DNA from: Bradyrhizobium sp. B097
GTDB taxonomy: Bacteria > Pseudomonadota > Alphaproteobacteria > Rhizobiales > Xanthobacteraceae
DNA: 64,000 bases
Assembly (NCBI RefSeq): GCF_038957035.1
Contig: NZ_CP152412.1
Span: forward strand, 1,856,501 to 1,920,500
Direction of reading: 5' to 3'
A program made the translations under genes and the position numbers. Below the pieces are notes generated by a model. It was not told the origin of the DNA, made no database searches, and saw only the letters and a program-made list of their open reading frames with translations. Positions 31,902 to 40,271 of the stretch are shown piece by piece; the stretch's first letter is position 1, and each line of letters opens with the position of its first letter.

Positions 31902-32252
31902 ATGCTGGGATTGCTGATTGTCGTGCTCGTGACCGGGATCGGGTTCGTATCCGGATACGGCGCGCGCGAGCTGATCTCGCGCCGCAGACGGCGGTCTCCT
32001 CTCGGCGTTGACGCGCCGGAGGTTCGCGCCGCGCGGCATTGGGCACGGAGACGGCACGATGATGACGCCGACGCGCTCCTCGCCGCGAACGACGACATCT
32101 CCGCCGGTAACCTGCGACAGCCGCCCGGCACGCAGCAGGCCGGTCCCGCGACTCCACCCGACGAACTCGACGGCGCGGTTCGCGACCTGCTCGGCGAACT
32201 CGGCCGGCGCACCGCCAAGCCGTCATCGGCCCCGCACCGCCGCCGGCACTGA
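31902..32252 (+). CDS. Hypothetical single-pass membrane protein
   Basis: 116 residues: an N-terminal helix (MLGLLIVVLVTGIGFVSGYG) then a highly charged Arg/Asp-rich tail (RRRRRSPLGVD; RRRHDDDADALLAANDD). It resembles small anchored proteins common in this group. The ribosome binding site is weak (GGGACGACACA before ATG) and no family is recognised. It is the last ordinary gene before the islet that begins at the tRNA-like fragment. Confidence 0.5.
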   Translation: MLGLLIVVLVTGIGFVSGYGARELISRRRRRSPLGVDAPEVRAARHWARRRHDDDADALLAANDDISAGNLRQPPGTQQAGPATPPDELDGAVRDLLGELGRRTAKPSSAPHRRRH

Positions 32253-32362
32253 GCCGGCATGGCCGCGGCATCGCAGCCACTGCCGACGGTTCTGATTGTC
32301 CCAAAGTCGCTCGGCTCGAGGGCGGTAGCTGTCGCAGCCATCGCCCCTCTCAAGGCTGAAAC

Positions 32363-32390
32363 AGGGGTTCGATTCCCCTAGGGAGCGCCA
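32363..32390 (+). tRNA. tRNA 3'-end fragment (T arm and acceptor 3' strand with CCA)
   Basis: AGGGG-TTCGATT-CCCCT forms a perfect T arm followed by AGGGAGC-G-CCA, an acceptor 3' strand, discriminator and encoded CCA. The matching 5' acceptor (GCTCCCT) and a D arm are not found in the preceding 80 bases, so this is a fragment, as left by integration at a tRNA 3' end. Isotype cannot be assigned. The ~525 bases from 32253 to 32778 hold no other supported gene. Confidence 0.5.
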
Positions 32391-32427
32391 GCAAACTCAG
32401 GCACTTAGATAGCCATCGGCCGCGTTC

Positions 32428-32447
32428 GTTGAATAATGGTTGAATAA
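32428..32447. repeat. Tandem GTTGAATAA repeat
   Basis: GTTGAATAA occurs twice with a 2-base spacer (11-bp period), 38 bp after the tRNA-like 3' end. Short direct repeats in this place are typical of integrase or excisionase arm sites. Confidence 0.4.
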
Positions 32448-32778
32448 GACGCTGGTGAACAGCGGCGAACGCTTGGGGAATTTGCTGCCGACATTTGCAG
32501 AGTGGCCTCGGCGCGATGCCTCACTGTGGCTGGCGCATTCGCTAAAAATTTCCTCGTCGCCCTTTGTGTCCGGGAATATTCAAACCGCCGCCGACGTGCG
32601 CTGTCGTACGCGAGCGTCCTCGGATGCTCGCATTGACGTTGCTCGTCGCACAATCAACCCTTCTGTCGAGCTTTGTGCGAATAGGAGGGCCACGTGAAAA
32701 TACAATCGACGAGAGAAAACTGGCGGACAACAGTCACAAGTCAGTCTATCCGCTCCGAAAACCGCAGAACCGAGCACG

Positions 32779-32961
32779 ATGCCATTCGCCCAGCGGCTCA
32801 CCTGCACGATTGACGATGCATGCGAAGTGACCGGCTTGGGACGCACGAAACTTTACGAGTTGATAGGAGCTGGGCGTATCGTCACGACAACGATCGGACG
32901 TCGGCGACTAGTAGTGGTGCGCTCACTTCTGGCGCTCCTTGACACTAACATGTCGAACTAG
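32779..32961 (+). CDS. AlpA/excisionase-type HTH protein
   Basis: 60 residues, a single MerR-like winged HTH without effector domain: CTIDDACEVTGLGRTKLYEL followed by IGAGRIVTTTIGRRRLVVVR. Proteins of this size and pattern act as excisionases or as AlpA-type activators on integrated elements. No clear ribosome binding site. Base composition around it is lower in GC than the flanks, and no integrase gene is left beside it, so it is probably a relic of the element that entered at the tRNA fragment. Confidence 0.7.
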   Translation: MPFAQRLTCTIDDACEVTGLGRTKLYELIGAGRIVTTTIGRRRLVVVRSLLALLDTNMSN

Positions 32962-33262
32962 TGGACGTGCGACTTAAGGGGGCAACACCACTTTGAACGC
33001 GCAATTCTTCAGGCACTCATTTTGATGACACGACCGTGCTCCCACCACCGCATCATCAGCACGGCGCTCTTGCCAGAATCCGGCGGCATGGGTAGCGGCA
33101 CTATTCTTGATGGTGTCTCTGTGCGCACTCTCAACTACGCCTATCGGCCGCAACTGCTGAGAGAGGCACACGCATCGGACCAGCATATAGAGCCAACTGA
33201 TGGAGAGTTGCGCCTCAATGCGGCTGTGCTAGTACGCCCACTCTCGAATCGAGGAGCTAAAA

Positions 33263-33463
33263 GTGGCGAAGAAGGCAAAGAAGACGGCTACGAAGAAGAA
33301 GCCTGTGCGTCGCGAATACACAAAGGCTGACGTGAAGGAGCTGCGCGCTCATTCGAAAGCGAAGACTCCGGTTGCAAGAATTGCGAAGCTCACAAAGCGC
33401 TCCGAAGGCTCACTCCGCCAAAAGGCGCTCAAGCTTGGAATCCGGCTCGGTCACCAGCGCTAG
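33263..33463 (+). CDS. Small Lys-rich DNA-binding-like protein
   Basis: 66 residues. A basic N-terminus (AKKAKKTATKKKPVRREYTK) is followed by a possible HTH (VKELRAHSKAKTPVARIAKL and KRSEGSLRQKALKLGIRLG). It is read from a GTG with GAGGAG six bases upstream, a strong start. Similar short proteins with KKTA-rich tails are spread over rhizobial islands. DNA binding is inferred from charge and pattern only. Confidence 0.65.
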   Translation: MAKKAKKTATKKKPVRREYTKADVKELRAHSKAKTPVARIAKLTKRSEGSLRQKALKLGIRLGHQR

Positions 33464-33506
33464 AAGGCGGCATCATGACGCTCTTAAATAGAGTGTTGCC
33501 GAACGG

Positions 33507-34181
33507 CTATTCGAGACGCTGACCCGCGCGCCAGCCCATCTCCCAGAAATCTGCCTCGAGTCGGGTGGCTTCCTTGAAGATCGCAATCAGCTCTGCCTCG
33601 CGGGCCGGCGTGGCGTAGAAATCGGCGAGATGCTCCAAGTGCGCTCGTGCTTTCGCCGCGACCTCCTGGTATGGCGCGCCGGCGTACTCGGCGATCCAAA
33701 CGCGATAGGGGTTCGTCGCAGCGTCCGCATCGGGTCGCGAGGCGAGCCGCGTGGCGATCTCGGCGTACCCGATCACGCAGGGGGCAAGAGCCACCTTGAG
33801 TGCCAGCAGGTCGCCGCGCATTCCAGCGTCGAGCACGTAGCGTGTGTAGGCCAGCGTCTCGACCGCCGGAGGGGTTTGTTCAAGATCGTTCGGAGATAGA
33901 CCCCAACCGGCGCAGAGCTTCACATGAAGGTTCATCTCAACATCAAGGATGGCCGAGAGGCCGGCCGCTGCTTCACGCATGTCGACAAGCTTGGGCGACT
34001 TGTAGACCGAGAGCGCGTAGGCACGCGCAAACTCGATGAGGAACAGGTAGTCCTGCGCGAGGTAGTGACGAAACGCCGCTTCTGTGAGCGAGCCGTCTGC
34101 CAATCCATTCGTGAAGGGATGCTCGGTGTAGGCCCGCCACTCAGCGGATGCTTCTGTCTTTAGACGCTCGAAGAAACTCAC
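33507..34181 (-). CDS. tenA: TenA-family thiaminase II / aminopyrimidine aminohydrolase
   Basis: 224 residues, all-helical TenA fold. Active-site residues visible: Asp44 in LAQDYLFLIEF, Tyr and Glu in the next helices, the nucleophile Cys135 in LAPCVIGYAEIA, and a C-terminal Glu in RLEADFWEMGWRAG. TenA hydrolyses the amino group of degraded thiamine pyrimidines so they can be salvaged into HMP. The start is a GTG at 34181. No thi genes or THI-box-like leader are beside it, so it is a stray salvage gene inside the islet. Confidence 0.87.
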   Translation of the reverse strand: MSFFERLKTEASAEWRAYTEHPFTNGLADGSLTEAAFRHYLAQDYLFLIEFARAYALSVYKSPKLVDMREAAAGLSAILDVEMNLHVKLCAGWGLSPNDLEQTPPAVETLAYTRYVLDAGMRGDLLALKVALAPCVIGYAEIATRLASRPDADAATNPYRVWIAEYAGAPYQEVAAKARAHLEHLADFYATPAREAELIAIFKEATRLEADFWEMGWRAGQRLE

Positions 34182-34487
34182 GATCTATTTCGCCTGGCTT
34201 GCTTTCCCATGAACCTCTTTTGCCCGCTACCCATAGCGAGCGAATCGGGACGCTGACCTTGACAGGCCGCGGCGATCAGCCGGCGGCGACGGTGCACGGA
34301 ATTCGCCTGCCGTCGGTCGCCGGGACTGACTTGCGTTCTCACGTTATCACCAACAGAACGCAATGCCCTAAGTCCAAATTTCGATTGCAGACGAGCCGCA
34401 GCGGTTTCGCATCAGAAGCAACCCGCGCGGCGAATGTGGTCGAATTCTACGAAAGCGCAAGAAAATCAACGGCGGCGGCCATTATCC

Positions 34488-34526
34488 GGCCGCTCGTAAC
34501 GGCCTGTTTGCTGGTTCGAGTCCTGC
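34488..34526 (+). tRNA. tRNA-like fragment (anticodon and T arms)
   Basis: GGCCG-CTCGTAA-CGGCC forms a perfect anticodon arm with CGT as anticodon (Thr), and after five bases GCTGG-TTCGAGT-CCTGC forms a T arm with one mismatch. No acceptor stem or CCA follows, and no D arm precedes it. Probably a decayed tRNA; chance similarity cannot be ruled out. The 34182-34795 stretch otherwise shows no gene I can support. Confidence 0.25.
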
Positions 34527-34795
34527 CGCACATTATCGGAAAATCGCTCGCGCCAGATTTTTGACTAGTCTCCCTCACTCTACGGCTCTGAAGGCGCCAT
34601 TACTTCGTACGCTTGAATGCCGCGTGATAGCTCGCCTAGGTGGGCTTCTTTTCTGCTCAGCCGTCCAGGGTGTTCTTCTAGTCAACCGCCAACTGCGGCT
34701 GCCCAGCTGCAGTTATAGTGAGTGCTCAACAACTTCATTGCGACAACAGCGACGAGGACGCAGGCGATCTGCAACAACGTTCTGGTCGAGAATCG

Positions 34796-34845
34796 TCAGG
34801 CTCATAACGTGAAGGTCATAGGTTCAAATCCTATCGGCGCAACCA
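34796..34845 (+). tRNA. tRNA pseudogene, initiator-Met-like 3' half
   Basis: TCAGG-CTCATAA-CGTGA is an anticodon arm (anticodon CAT) with one G-G mismatch, AGGTC is the variable loop, ATAGG-TTCAAAT-CCTAT is a perfect T arm, and CGGCGCA-A-CCA is an acceptor 3' strand. CTCATAA, AGGTC and the GCAACCA end all match initiator tRNA-Met. The 5' half is degraded (only CTGGTCGAG resembles a D arm), so it should not be functional. Confidence 0.5.
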
Positions 34846-34861
34846 CCGACTTTCCGTGGTC

Positions 34862-34980
34862 CTAGATCGTGCCCAATTCGCCATACAGTGTCGCGTGCAT
34901 TTCGCCGCCTTGGGGCCAGGGCAGAGAACGACCCGCTCGATCAGGTTTTGAAGAGCTTTTGTCGCTTCCGATCTTCCGGC
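34862..34980 (-). pseudogene. Serine site-specific recombinase, C-terminal remnant with frameshift
   Basis: Read leftward, EATKALQNLIERVVLCPGP matches the end of large serine recombinases (typically EALR.LI..IVLTPGP). The next residues continue only in another frame as GGEMHATLYGELGTI and then stop at 34862-34864. The frame changes at a run of four C residues. Nothing recognisable of the catalytic resolvase domain remains upstream. It lies beside the initiator-tRNA-like fragment and closes the islet. Confidence 0.65.
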
Positions 34981-35085
34981 CGGTTCAGCGCGCCACGATC
35001 GATTGATTGTAATTTCCGCCGCCGCGCCTGTAAACTCGGCGGTGGGAGGAGGCCTGCCCGTGAGGACGGGGAGGCCGAGACGATC

Positions 35086-36300
35086 ATGTTCGAAGGACAC
35101 GATCCCTATCTTGTCGCGCTCTCGGTGGTGATCGCGATCCTGGGAGGATACACCGGCTTCGGCTTGGCTGCGCGCATCCGCGGCACGCCGGATGCGAGCC
35201 ATCGCGTGTTGCTCGCGGGCGCAGCATTTTTCCTCGCCGTCGGCATCTGGACCATGCATTTCGTCGGCATGCTGGCGGCGCCATTGCCGGCGGGCACCGT
35301 CTATCTGGTGCTTCCGACCATCGTCTCATTCCTGATCTGCGCGCTGGTGGTCGGCATCTCGTTATTCTTTGTCAGCATCGGCGAGCCGTCGATGCTACGA
35401 GTGGCATCGTCGGCGGTCCTGCTCGGGCTCGGCATCGTCAGCATGCATTATGTCGGCATGCACGGGCTGTCGGGTGATTTTGCCATGGCGCATGACGGCG
35501 CCATGGTGGTGCTGTCGGTCGCAATCGCGATCGTCACGGCCTATGGCGGCCTGCGCGCCTTCCTGGCGCGGCAAGGCGGCGTGCAACTGGCGTTGAGCGC
35601 GGTCGCCTTCGGGGTCGCCGTGTCGGGCATGCACTATACCGCGATGGCCGGCATGCATCTGGTCGCGCCGTCGGAGGGATCTCATCATCACATCGAGGGA
35701 CTGGCCGCATCGTCGCAAATGCTGTCGCTGGTGGTGGCGCTGCTCTGCTTCGTGATCGCGGCCGGTTTTCTGCTGTCGCTGGTGCCCGACCCGCGTAAGA
35801 AGGCCGGGCCGACGGCCGATATGGTCGCCGCCGTTGCGGACCCGGACCGCCTCGCGGCCAATGTGCCGTCGGCGGACGCGAGCGGCGCGCCCACCAGCCC
35901 GCGGCTGCGGCCGACTCCGCTCGGCGGCATCGGCCAGCCGCCCCGTGTCGCACCCGCGCCCCGGCTGCCGGTCGAAGGCGCCGACGGCACCCACTTCATC
36001 GATACCGCCGATATCAGGAGCGTGCGGGCCGACGCCCATTACACCAAGGTCCATGACGGCACCCGGGAGCGGATGTGTCCGTGGTCGATCTCGGAGGCCG
36101 AAGCCCAGCTCGACCCCGGCCTGTTCGTCCGGGTGCACCGCAGCCATATCGTCGCGATCCCCCACGTCACCTTCGTCCGCAAGGAAGGCGACGGCGCGAT
36201 CATCGAACTCGACGGCCCGTCGCCGCACCGCGTGCCGGTCAGCCGCGCCAAGATCGCCGAGGTGAAGGCGCGATTGGGCCTCGCCCGGCGACACGCCTAG
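35086..36300 (+). CDS. coxC: CoxC-type MHYT-LytTR membrane sensor-regulator
   Basis: 404 residues. An N-terminal seven-helix MHYT domain has three metal/gas-sensing motifs, MHFVGM (57), MHYVGM (120) and MHYTAM (182); a Pro-rich linker follows (residues ~245-300), then a C-terminal LytTR DNA-binding domain (FIDTADIRSVRADAHYTKVH ... FVRVHRSHIVAIPHVTFV). This is the CoxC/CoxH architecture of carboxidotrophic bacteria. A predicted haem or copper site would sense CO, O2 or NO and the LytTR domain would act on the cox promoter. It is immediately upstream of coxM; matching 9-bp direct repeats lie in the gap. Confidence 0.88.
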   Translation: MFEGHDPYLVALSVVIAILGGYTGFGLAARIRGTPDASHRVLLAGAAFFLAVGIWTMHFVGMLAAPLPAGTVYLVLPTIVSFLICALVVGISLFFVSIGEPSMLRVASSAVLLGLGIVSMHYVGMHGLSGDFAMAHDGAMVVLSVAIAIVTAYGGLRAFLARQGGVQLALSAVAFGVAVSGMHYTAMAGMHLVAPSEGSHHHIEGLAASSQMLSLVVALLCFVIAAGFLLSLVPDPRKKAGPTADMVAAVADPDRLAANVPSADASGAPTSPRLRPTPLGGIGQPPRVAPAPRLPVEGADGTHFIDTADIRSVRADAHYTKVHDGTRERMCPWSISEAEAQLDPGLFVRVHRSHIVAIPHVTFVRKEGDGAIIELDGPSPHRVPVSRAKIAEVKARLGLARRHA

Positions 36301-36336
36301 CTTCAGCCATGTATTAGGTCCCCAACGCTGACGCAT

Positions 36337-36403
36337 TTCGTGCGCGGAATTCCGCGACTCGTGCGCATTTCCCGACTTTGTGCCCCCGCGATTGCGCACG
36401 AAA
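36337..36403. promoter_or_regulatory. Candidate LytTR binding region upstream of coxM
   Basis: TTCGTGCGC (36337-36345) and CTCGTGCGC (36358-36366) are 9-bp direct repeats separated by 12 bp, the layout recognised by LytTR domains. A weaker third copy, TTTGTGCCC, starts at 36377, and GCGCACGAAA (36394-36403) is a perfect inverted copy. CoxC, coded just upstream, ends in a LytTR domain. Confidence 0.6.
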
Positions 36404-36472
36404 ACAACCGGGAACAGCCTCCCTCCCAACGTCCGCGCCTCCCAAGCGCCAAAGAACGAACGGAGGAGACCC

Positions 36473-37336
36473 ATGATACCTGGCCCATTCAGCTATCACC
36501 GGCCGGCGACGGTCGCCGACGCGGTCAAACTGCTCTCGACGCTTGGCGATGAGGCCCGTCCGCTCGCCGGCGGCCACAGCCTGGTTCCGATGATGAAGCT
36601 TCGGCTGGCGACGCCGGAGCATCTCGTCGACCTGCATAACGTCGCCGGGCTGAAAGGCATCCGCCGCGACGGCAACAACGTCGTGATCGGGGCCATGACC
36701 ACCCAGCACGAGTTGCTGGCTTCCGATGAGATCACCAAATCCATCCCGATCCTGCACGAAACGGCGCTCCTCATTGCTGATCCGCAGGTGCGCTACCGCG
36801 GCACCGTCGGTGGCAACGTCGCCAACGGTGATCCCGGCAACGACATGCCGGCGCTGATGATGACGCTGGGGGCCACCTATCATCTCGACGGTCCGGACGG
36901 CGCGCGCGAGGTTGCGGCAACCGATTACTATCAGGGAGCCTATTTCACCGCGATCGAACCCGGTGAACTTCTGACCTCAATCTCGATTCCGGTCCCCGCG
37001 GCCGGCCATGGCTATGCCTATGAGAAGCTGAAGCGGAAGGTCGGCGACTACGCCACCGCTGCGGCTGCGGTGGTGCTGACCATGTCCGGCGGTAAGGTCG
37101 CGACCTGTGCGATCGGGCTCACCAATCTGTCGGAAACCCCGTTGCTGGCCGATGCGGCCGCCAAGGCGGTGATCGGCACCAGCCTCGATGCGGCCACCCT
37201 GAAGAAGGCCGCTGCAGCCGCGCAAGCGATCATGGCCCCCGCCGCCGATGCGCGCGGCCCGGTCGAATACCGCAAGCATGTCGGCGGAATCATGGTCACG
37301 CGCGCGTTGCAGCGCGCCGCAGCCAAAGCCAGCTAG
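36473..37336 (+). CDS. coxM: CO dehydrogenase medium (FAD) subunit
   Basis: 287 residues, the flavoprotein subunit that takes electrons from CoxS. The FAD-binding motifs AGGHS (residues 32-36) and TVGG (111-114) are at the same positions I recall for the Oligotropha enzyme, where they are AGGHS and [24 protein letters not shown] is the family start. GGAGGAG precedes ATG 36473. First of the structural genes coxMSL; the next start is 11 bases after the stop. Confidence 0.95.
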   Translation: MIPGPFSYHRPATVADAVKLLSTLGDEARPLAGGHSLVPMMKLRLATPEHLVDLHNVAGLKGIRRDGNNVVIGAMTTQHELLASDEITKSIPILHETALLIADPQVRYRGTVGGNVANGDPGNDMPALMMTLGATYHLDGPDGAREVAATDYYQGAYFTAIEPGELLTSISIPVPAAGHGYAYEKLKRKVGDYATAAAAVVLTMSGGKVATCAIGLTNLSETPLLADAAAKAVIGTSLDAATLKKAAAAAQAIMAPAADARGPVEYRKHVGGIMVTRALQRAAAKAS

Positions 37337-37347
37337 GGGAGGGACAG

Positions 37348-37848
37348 ATGGCAAAAACGCACGTCACCATGAAGGTGAACGGCGCCGAGGTCGAAGGCCT
37401 CGTCGAGCCGCGCACGTTGCTCGTGCATTTCATCCGCGAGAATTTGCAGATGACCGGTACCCATATCGGCTGCGAGACCACGCATTGCGGCGCCTGCACC
37501 GTCGATATCGACGGCATGTCCGTGAAATCCTGCACCATGTTCGCGGTGCAGGCCAGCGGCTCTGACATCACGACCATCGAGGGGATAGCCAATGCCGACG
37601 GCTCGCTCTCCGCGCTGCAGGAAGGTTTCCGCATGATGCACGGCTTGCAATGCGGCTTCTGCACGCCGGGCATGATCATGCGCGCGCAGCGGCTTCTCAA
37701 GGAGAACCCATCACCGAGCGAAGACGAAATCCGGATGGGCATTTCCGGCAACATCTGCCGCTGCACGGGCTACCAGAACATCGTCAAAGCCATTCAATAC
37801 GCCGCCGCCAAGATCAACGGCGTGGAATTCCGGGAGGCCGCAGAATGA
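37348..37848 (+). CDS. coxS: CO dehydrogenase small (2x[2Fe-2S]) subunit
   Basis: 166 residues. Type II cluster ligands Cys42, Cys47, Cys50 and Cys62 ([17 protein letters not shown]...SC) and type I ligands Cys102, Cys105, Cys137 and Cys139 ([20 protein letters not shown]) are all present, with the numbering of the characterised CoxS. It passes electrons from the Mo-Cu centre of CoxL to the FAD of CoxM. GGGAGG precedes the ATG, and the stop overlaps coxL as ATGA. Confidence 0.96.
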   Translation: MAKTHVTMKVNGAEVEGLVEPRTLLVHFIRENLQMTGTHIGCETTHCGACTVDIDGMSVKSCTMFAVQASGSDITTIEGIANADGSLSALQEGFRMMHGLQCGFCTPGMIMRAQRLLKENPSPSEDEIRMGISGNICRCTGYQNIVKAIQYAAAKINGVEFREAAE

Positions 37849-40271
37849 ACGACATGACTCCCACGCGGGAACAACGCACCGCCGCGCTCGAAGGTATGGG
37901 CTGCAAGCGTAAGCGGGTCGAGGACATCCGCTTCACCCAGGGCAAGGGCAATTACGTCGACGACGTGAAGCTGCCGGGTATGCTGCATGGCGATTTCGTC
38001 CGCTCGCCGCATGCCCATGCGCGCGTCAAATCGATCGACGACACGGAGGCGCTGAAGGTCCCGGGCGTGCTCGCGGTCATCACCGCGGAGACGCTGAAGA
38101 CCGTCAACCTCGCCTGGATGCCCACGCTCGCCGGCGACGTGCAGATGGTGCTCGCCGACGGCAAGGTGTTGTTTCAGAATCAGGAAGTTGCCTTCGTGGT
38201 TGCGACCGACCGCTACGCTGCCGACGACGGCATCAACAAGGTCAAGGTCGAGTACGAGGCGCTGCCGCCGCTGATCGATCCGTTCAAGGCGATGGACAAG
38301 GATGCGCCGGTCTTGCGCGAGGATCTCGCCGGCAAGATCGCGGGTGCGCACGGCCCGCGCAAGCATCACAACCACATCTTCGAATGGACCGTCGGCGACA
38401 AGGATTTGACGGACGCCGCCTTCAAGAAGGCCGAGGTGACGATCAAGGAAATGATCTCCTATCACCGCACCCATCCGTCGCCGCTCGAGACCTGCCAGTG
38501 CGTCTGCTCCTTCGACAAGATCAAGGGCGAGCTGACGATCTGGGGCACCTTCCAGGCGCCGCACGTGATCCGCACCGTGGTGGCGCTGATCGCGAAACTG
38601 CCCGAGCAGAAGATCCATGTGATATCGCCTGACATCGGCGGCGGTTTCGGCAACAAGGTTGGCGCCTATCCCGGTTATATCTGTGCGGCTGTCGCCTCCA
38701 TCGTCACCGGCAAGCCAGTGAAATGGGTCGAGGACCGTATCGAGAATTTGACCGCGACCTCGTTCGCCCGCGACTATCACATGACCACGGAAATTGCCGC
38801 GACGAAGGAGGGCAAGGTTACGGCGTTGCGCGTCCACGTGCTCGCCGATCACGGCGCGTTCGATGCCTGCGCCGACCCGTCGAAATGGCCGGCGGGCTTC
38901 TTCAACATTGTCACTGGCTCCTATGACTTCCCGACCGCGCATCTTTCGGTCGACGGCATCTACACCAATAAGGCGCCCGGCGGTGTCGCTTATCGGTGCT
39001 CGTTCCGCGTCACCGAGGCGGCCTATTGCATCGAGCGGGCGATGGACATCCTGGCGCAGAAGCTCGGCATGGATCCGGCGGAGCTGCGGCTGAAGAACTT
39101 CATCAGGCCGGAGCAGTTCCCCTATCACTCGGCGCTGGGCTGGGAATACGATTCCGGCAACTACGCCACCGCGATGAAGAAGGCGATGGAGACGGTAAGA
39201 TACGCCGAGCTCCGCAAGGAGCAGGAGACGATGCGTGCCGCGTTCAAGCGCGGCGAGACCCGCGAGATCATGGGCATCGGCGTCTCCTTCTTCACCGAGA
39301 TCGTCGGCGCCGGCCCGTCGAAGAACTGCGACATCTTGGGGATCGCCATGTTCGATTCCTGCGAGATCCGCATGCATCCGACCGGTGCGGGCATCGCGCG
39401 GATGGGCACCAAGAGCCAGGGCCAGGGTCACGAGACAACCTGGGCGCAGATCATCGCTACCGAGATCGGGATCCCCGCCGACAACATCATGGTCGAGGAG
39501 GGCAACACCGACACCGCGCCCTACGGGCTCGGCACCTACGGCTCGCGCTCAACGCCGGTCGCGGGCGCCGCAATTGCGATGGCTGCGCGCAAGATCAAGG
39601 CCAAGGCGCAGATGATCGCCGCCTACAAGCTCGAGGTCCACGAAGACGATCTCGAGTGGGACATCGACGGCTTCCGCGTCAAGGGTCTGCCGGAGAAGGT
39701 CATGTCGATGAAGGACATCTGCTGGGCCGCGTACAATTCCGTGCCGCCCGGCATGGAGCCCGGGCTGGAGGCGGTAAGCTATTACGATCCGCCCAACATG
39801 ACCTATCCGTTCGGAGCCTATATCTGCGTCATGACCATCGATGTCGACACCGGCGTCTACAAGGTCAAGCGCTTCTATGCGCTCGACGATTGCGGCACAC
39901 GGATCAACCCGATGATCATCGAGGGCCAGGTGCATGGTGGCCTCACCGAGGCCTTCGCGATCGCGATGGGGCAGGAGATCCGCTACGACGCCGAGGGCAA
40001 CGTGGTCACCGGCTCGTTCATGGACTTCTTCATGCCGACCGCGGTCGAGACGCCGCATTGGGAGACCGACTTCACCGTCACCCCGTCGCCGCACCATCCG
40101 ATCGGTGCCAAGGGCGTCGGCGAAAGCCCGAATGTCGGCGGCGTGCCGGCATTCTCCAACGCTGTCAACGACGCGTTCTCGTTCCTCGGCTCGACTCACA
40201 TCCAGATGCCGCATGATTTTTGGCGAAACTGGCAGGCGGCGAAGAACCTCGGCGTGTTCGCTTCACCATGA
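37845..40271 (+). CDS. coxL: Form I CO dehydrogenase large (Mo-Cu) subunit
   Basis: 808 residues of the xanthine-oxidase family. The active-site loop reads [14 protein letters not shown] with Cys385, which matches the form I signature AYxCSFR; this Cys holds the copper of the [CuSMoO2] centre. The catalytic Glu760 lies in [13 protein letters not shown]. The offset of three from the Oligotropha numbering (388 and 763) is the same at both sites, so the chain is colinear. The enzyme oxidises CO with water to CO2. The start overlaps the coxS stop, and the stop overlaps the coxD start (both ATGA). Confidence 0.97.
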   Translation: MNDMTPTREQRTAALEGMGCKRKRVEDIRFTQGKGNYVDDVKLPGMLHGDFVRSPHAHARVKSIDDTEALKVPGVLAVITAETLKTVNLAWMPTLAGDVQMVLADGKVLFQNQEVAFVVATDRYAADDGINKVKVEYEALPPLIDPFKAMDKDAPVLREDLAGKIAGAHGPRKHHNHIFEWTVGDKDLTDAAFKKAEVTIKEMISYHRTHPSPLETCQCVCSFDKIKGELTIWGTFQAPHVIRTVVALIAKLPEQKIHVISPDIGGGFGNKVGAYPGYICAAVASIVTGKPVKWVEDRIENLTATSFARDYHMTTEIAATKEGKVTALRVHVLADHGAFDACADPSKWPAGFFNIVTGSYDFPTAHLSVDGIYTNKAPGGVAYRCSFRVTEAAYCIERAMDILAQKLGMDPAELRLKNFIRPEQFPYHSALGWEYDSGNYATAMKKAMETVRYAELRKEQETMRAAFKRGETREIMGIGVSFFTEIVGAGPSKNCDILGIAMFDSCEIRMHPTGAGIARMGTKSQGQGHETTWAQIIATEIGIPADNIMVEEGNTDTAPYGLGTYGSRSTPVAGAAIAMAARKIKAKAQMIAAYKLEVHEDDLEWDIDGFRVKGLPEKVMSMKDICWAAYNSVPPGMEPGLEAVSYYDPPNMTYPFGAYICVMTIDVDTGVYKVKRFYALDDCGTRINPMIIEGQVHGGLTEAFAIAMGQEIRYDAEGNVVTGSFMDFFMPTAVETPHWETDFTVTPSPHHPIGAKGVGESPNVGGVPAFSNAVNDAFSFLGSTHIQMPHDFWRNWQAAKNLGVFASP

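Noticed and set aside
32315..32390. An intact tRNA gene
   Set aside because: Only the T arm and the acceptor 3' strand can be drawn; no matching 5' acceptor or D arm precedes them.
33022..33330. A 102-codon frame upstream of the small Lys-rich protein
   Set aside because: It overlaps the better-supported GTG gene in another frame and has no recognisable features.
34148..34564. A 138-codon rightward frame next to tenA
   Set aside because: Overlaps the tenA start on the other strand and crosses a tRNA-like fragment; no domain or ribosome binding site.
37794..39431. A 545-codon leftward frame opposite coxL
   Set aside because: coxL on the plus strand is certain from its active-site motifs; the antisense frame shows no domain.
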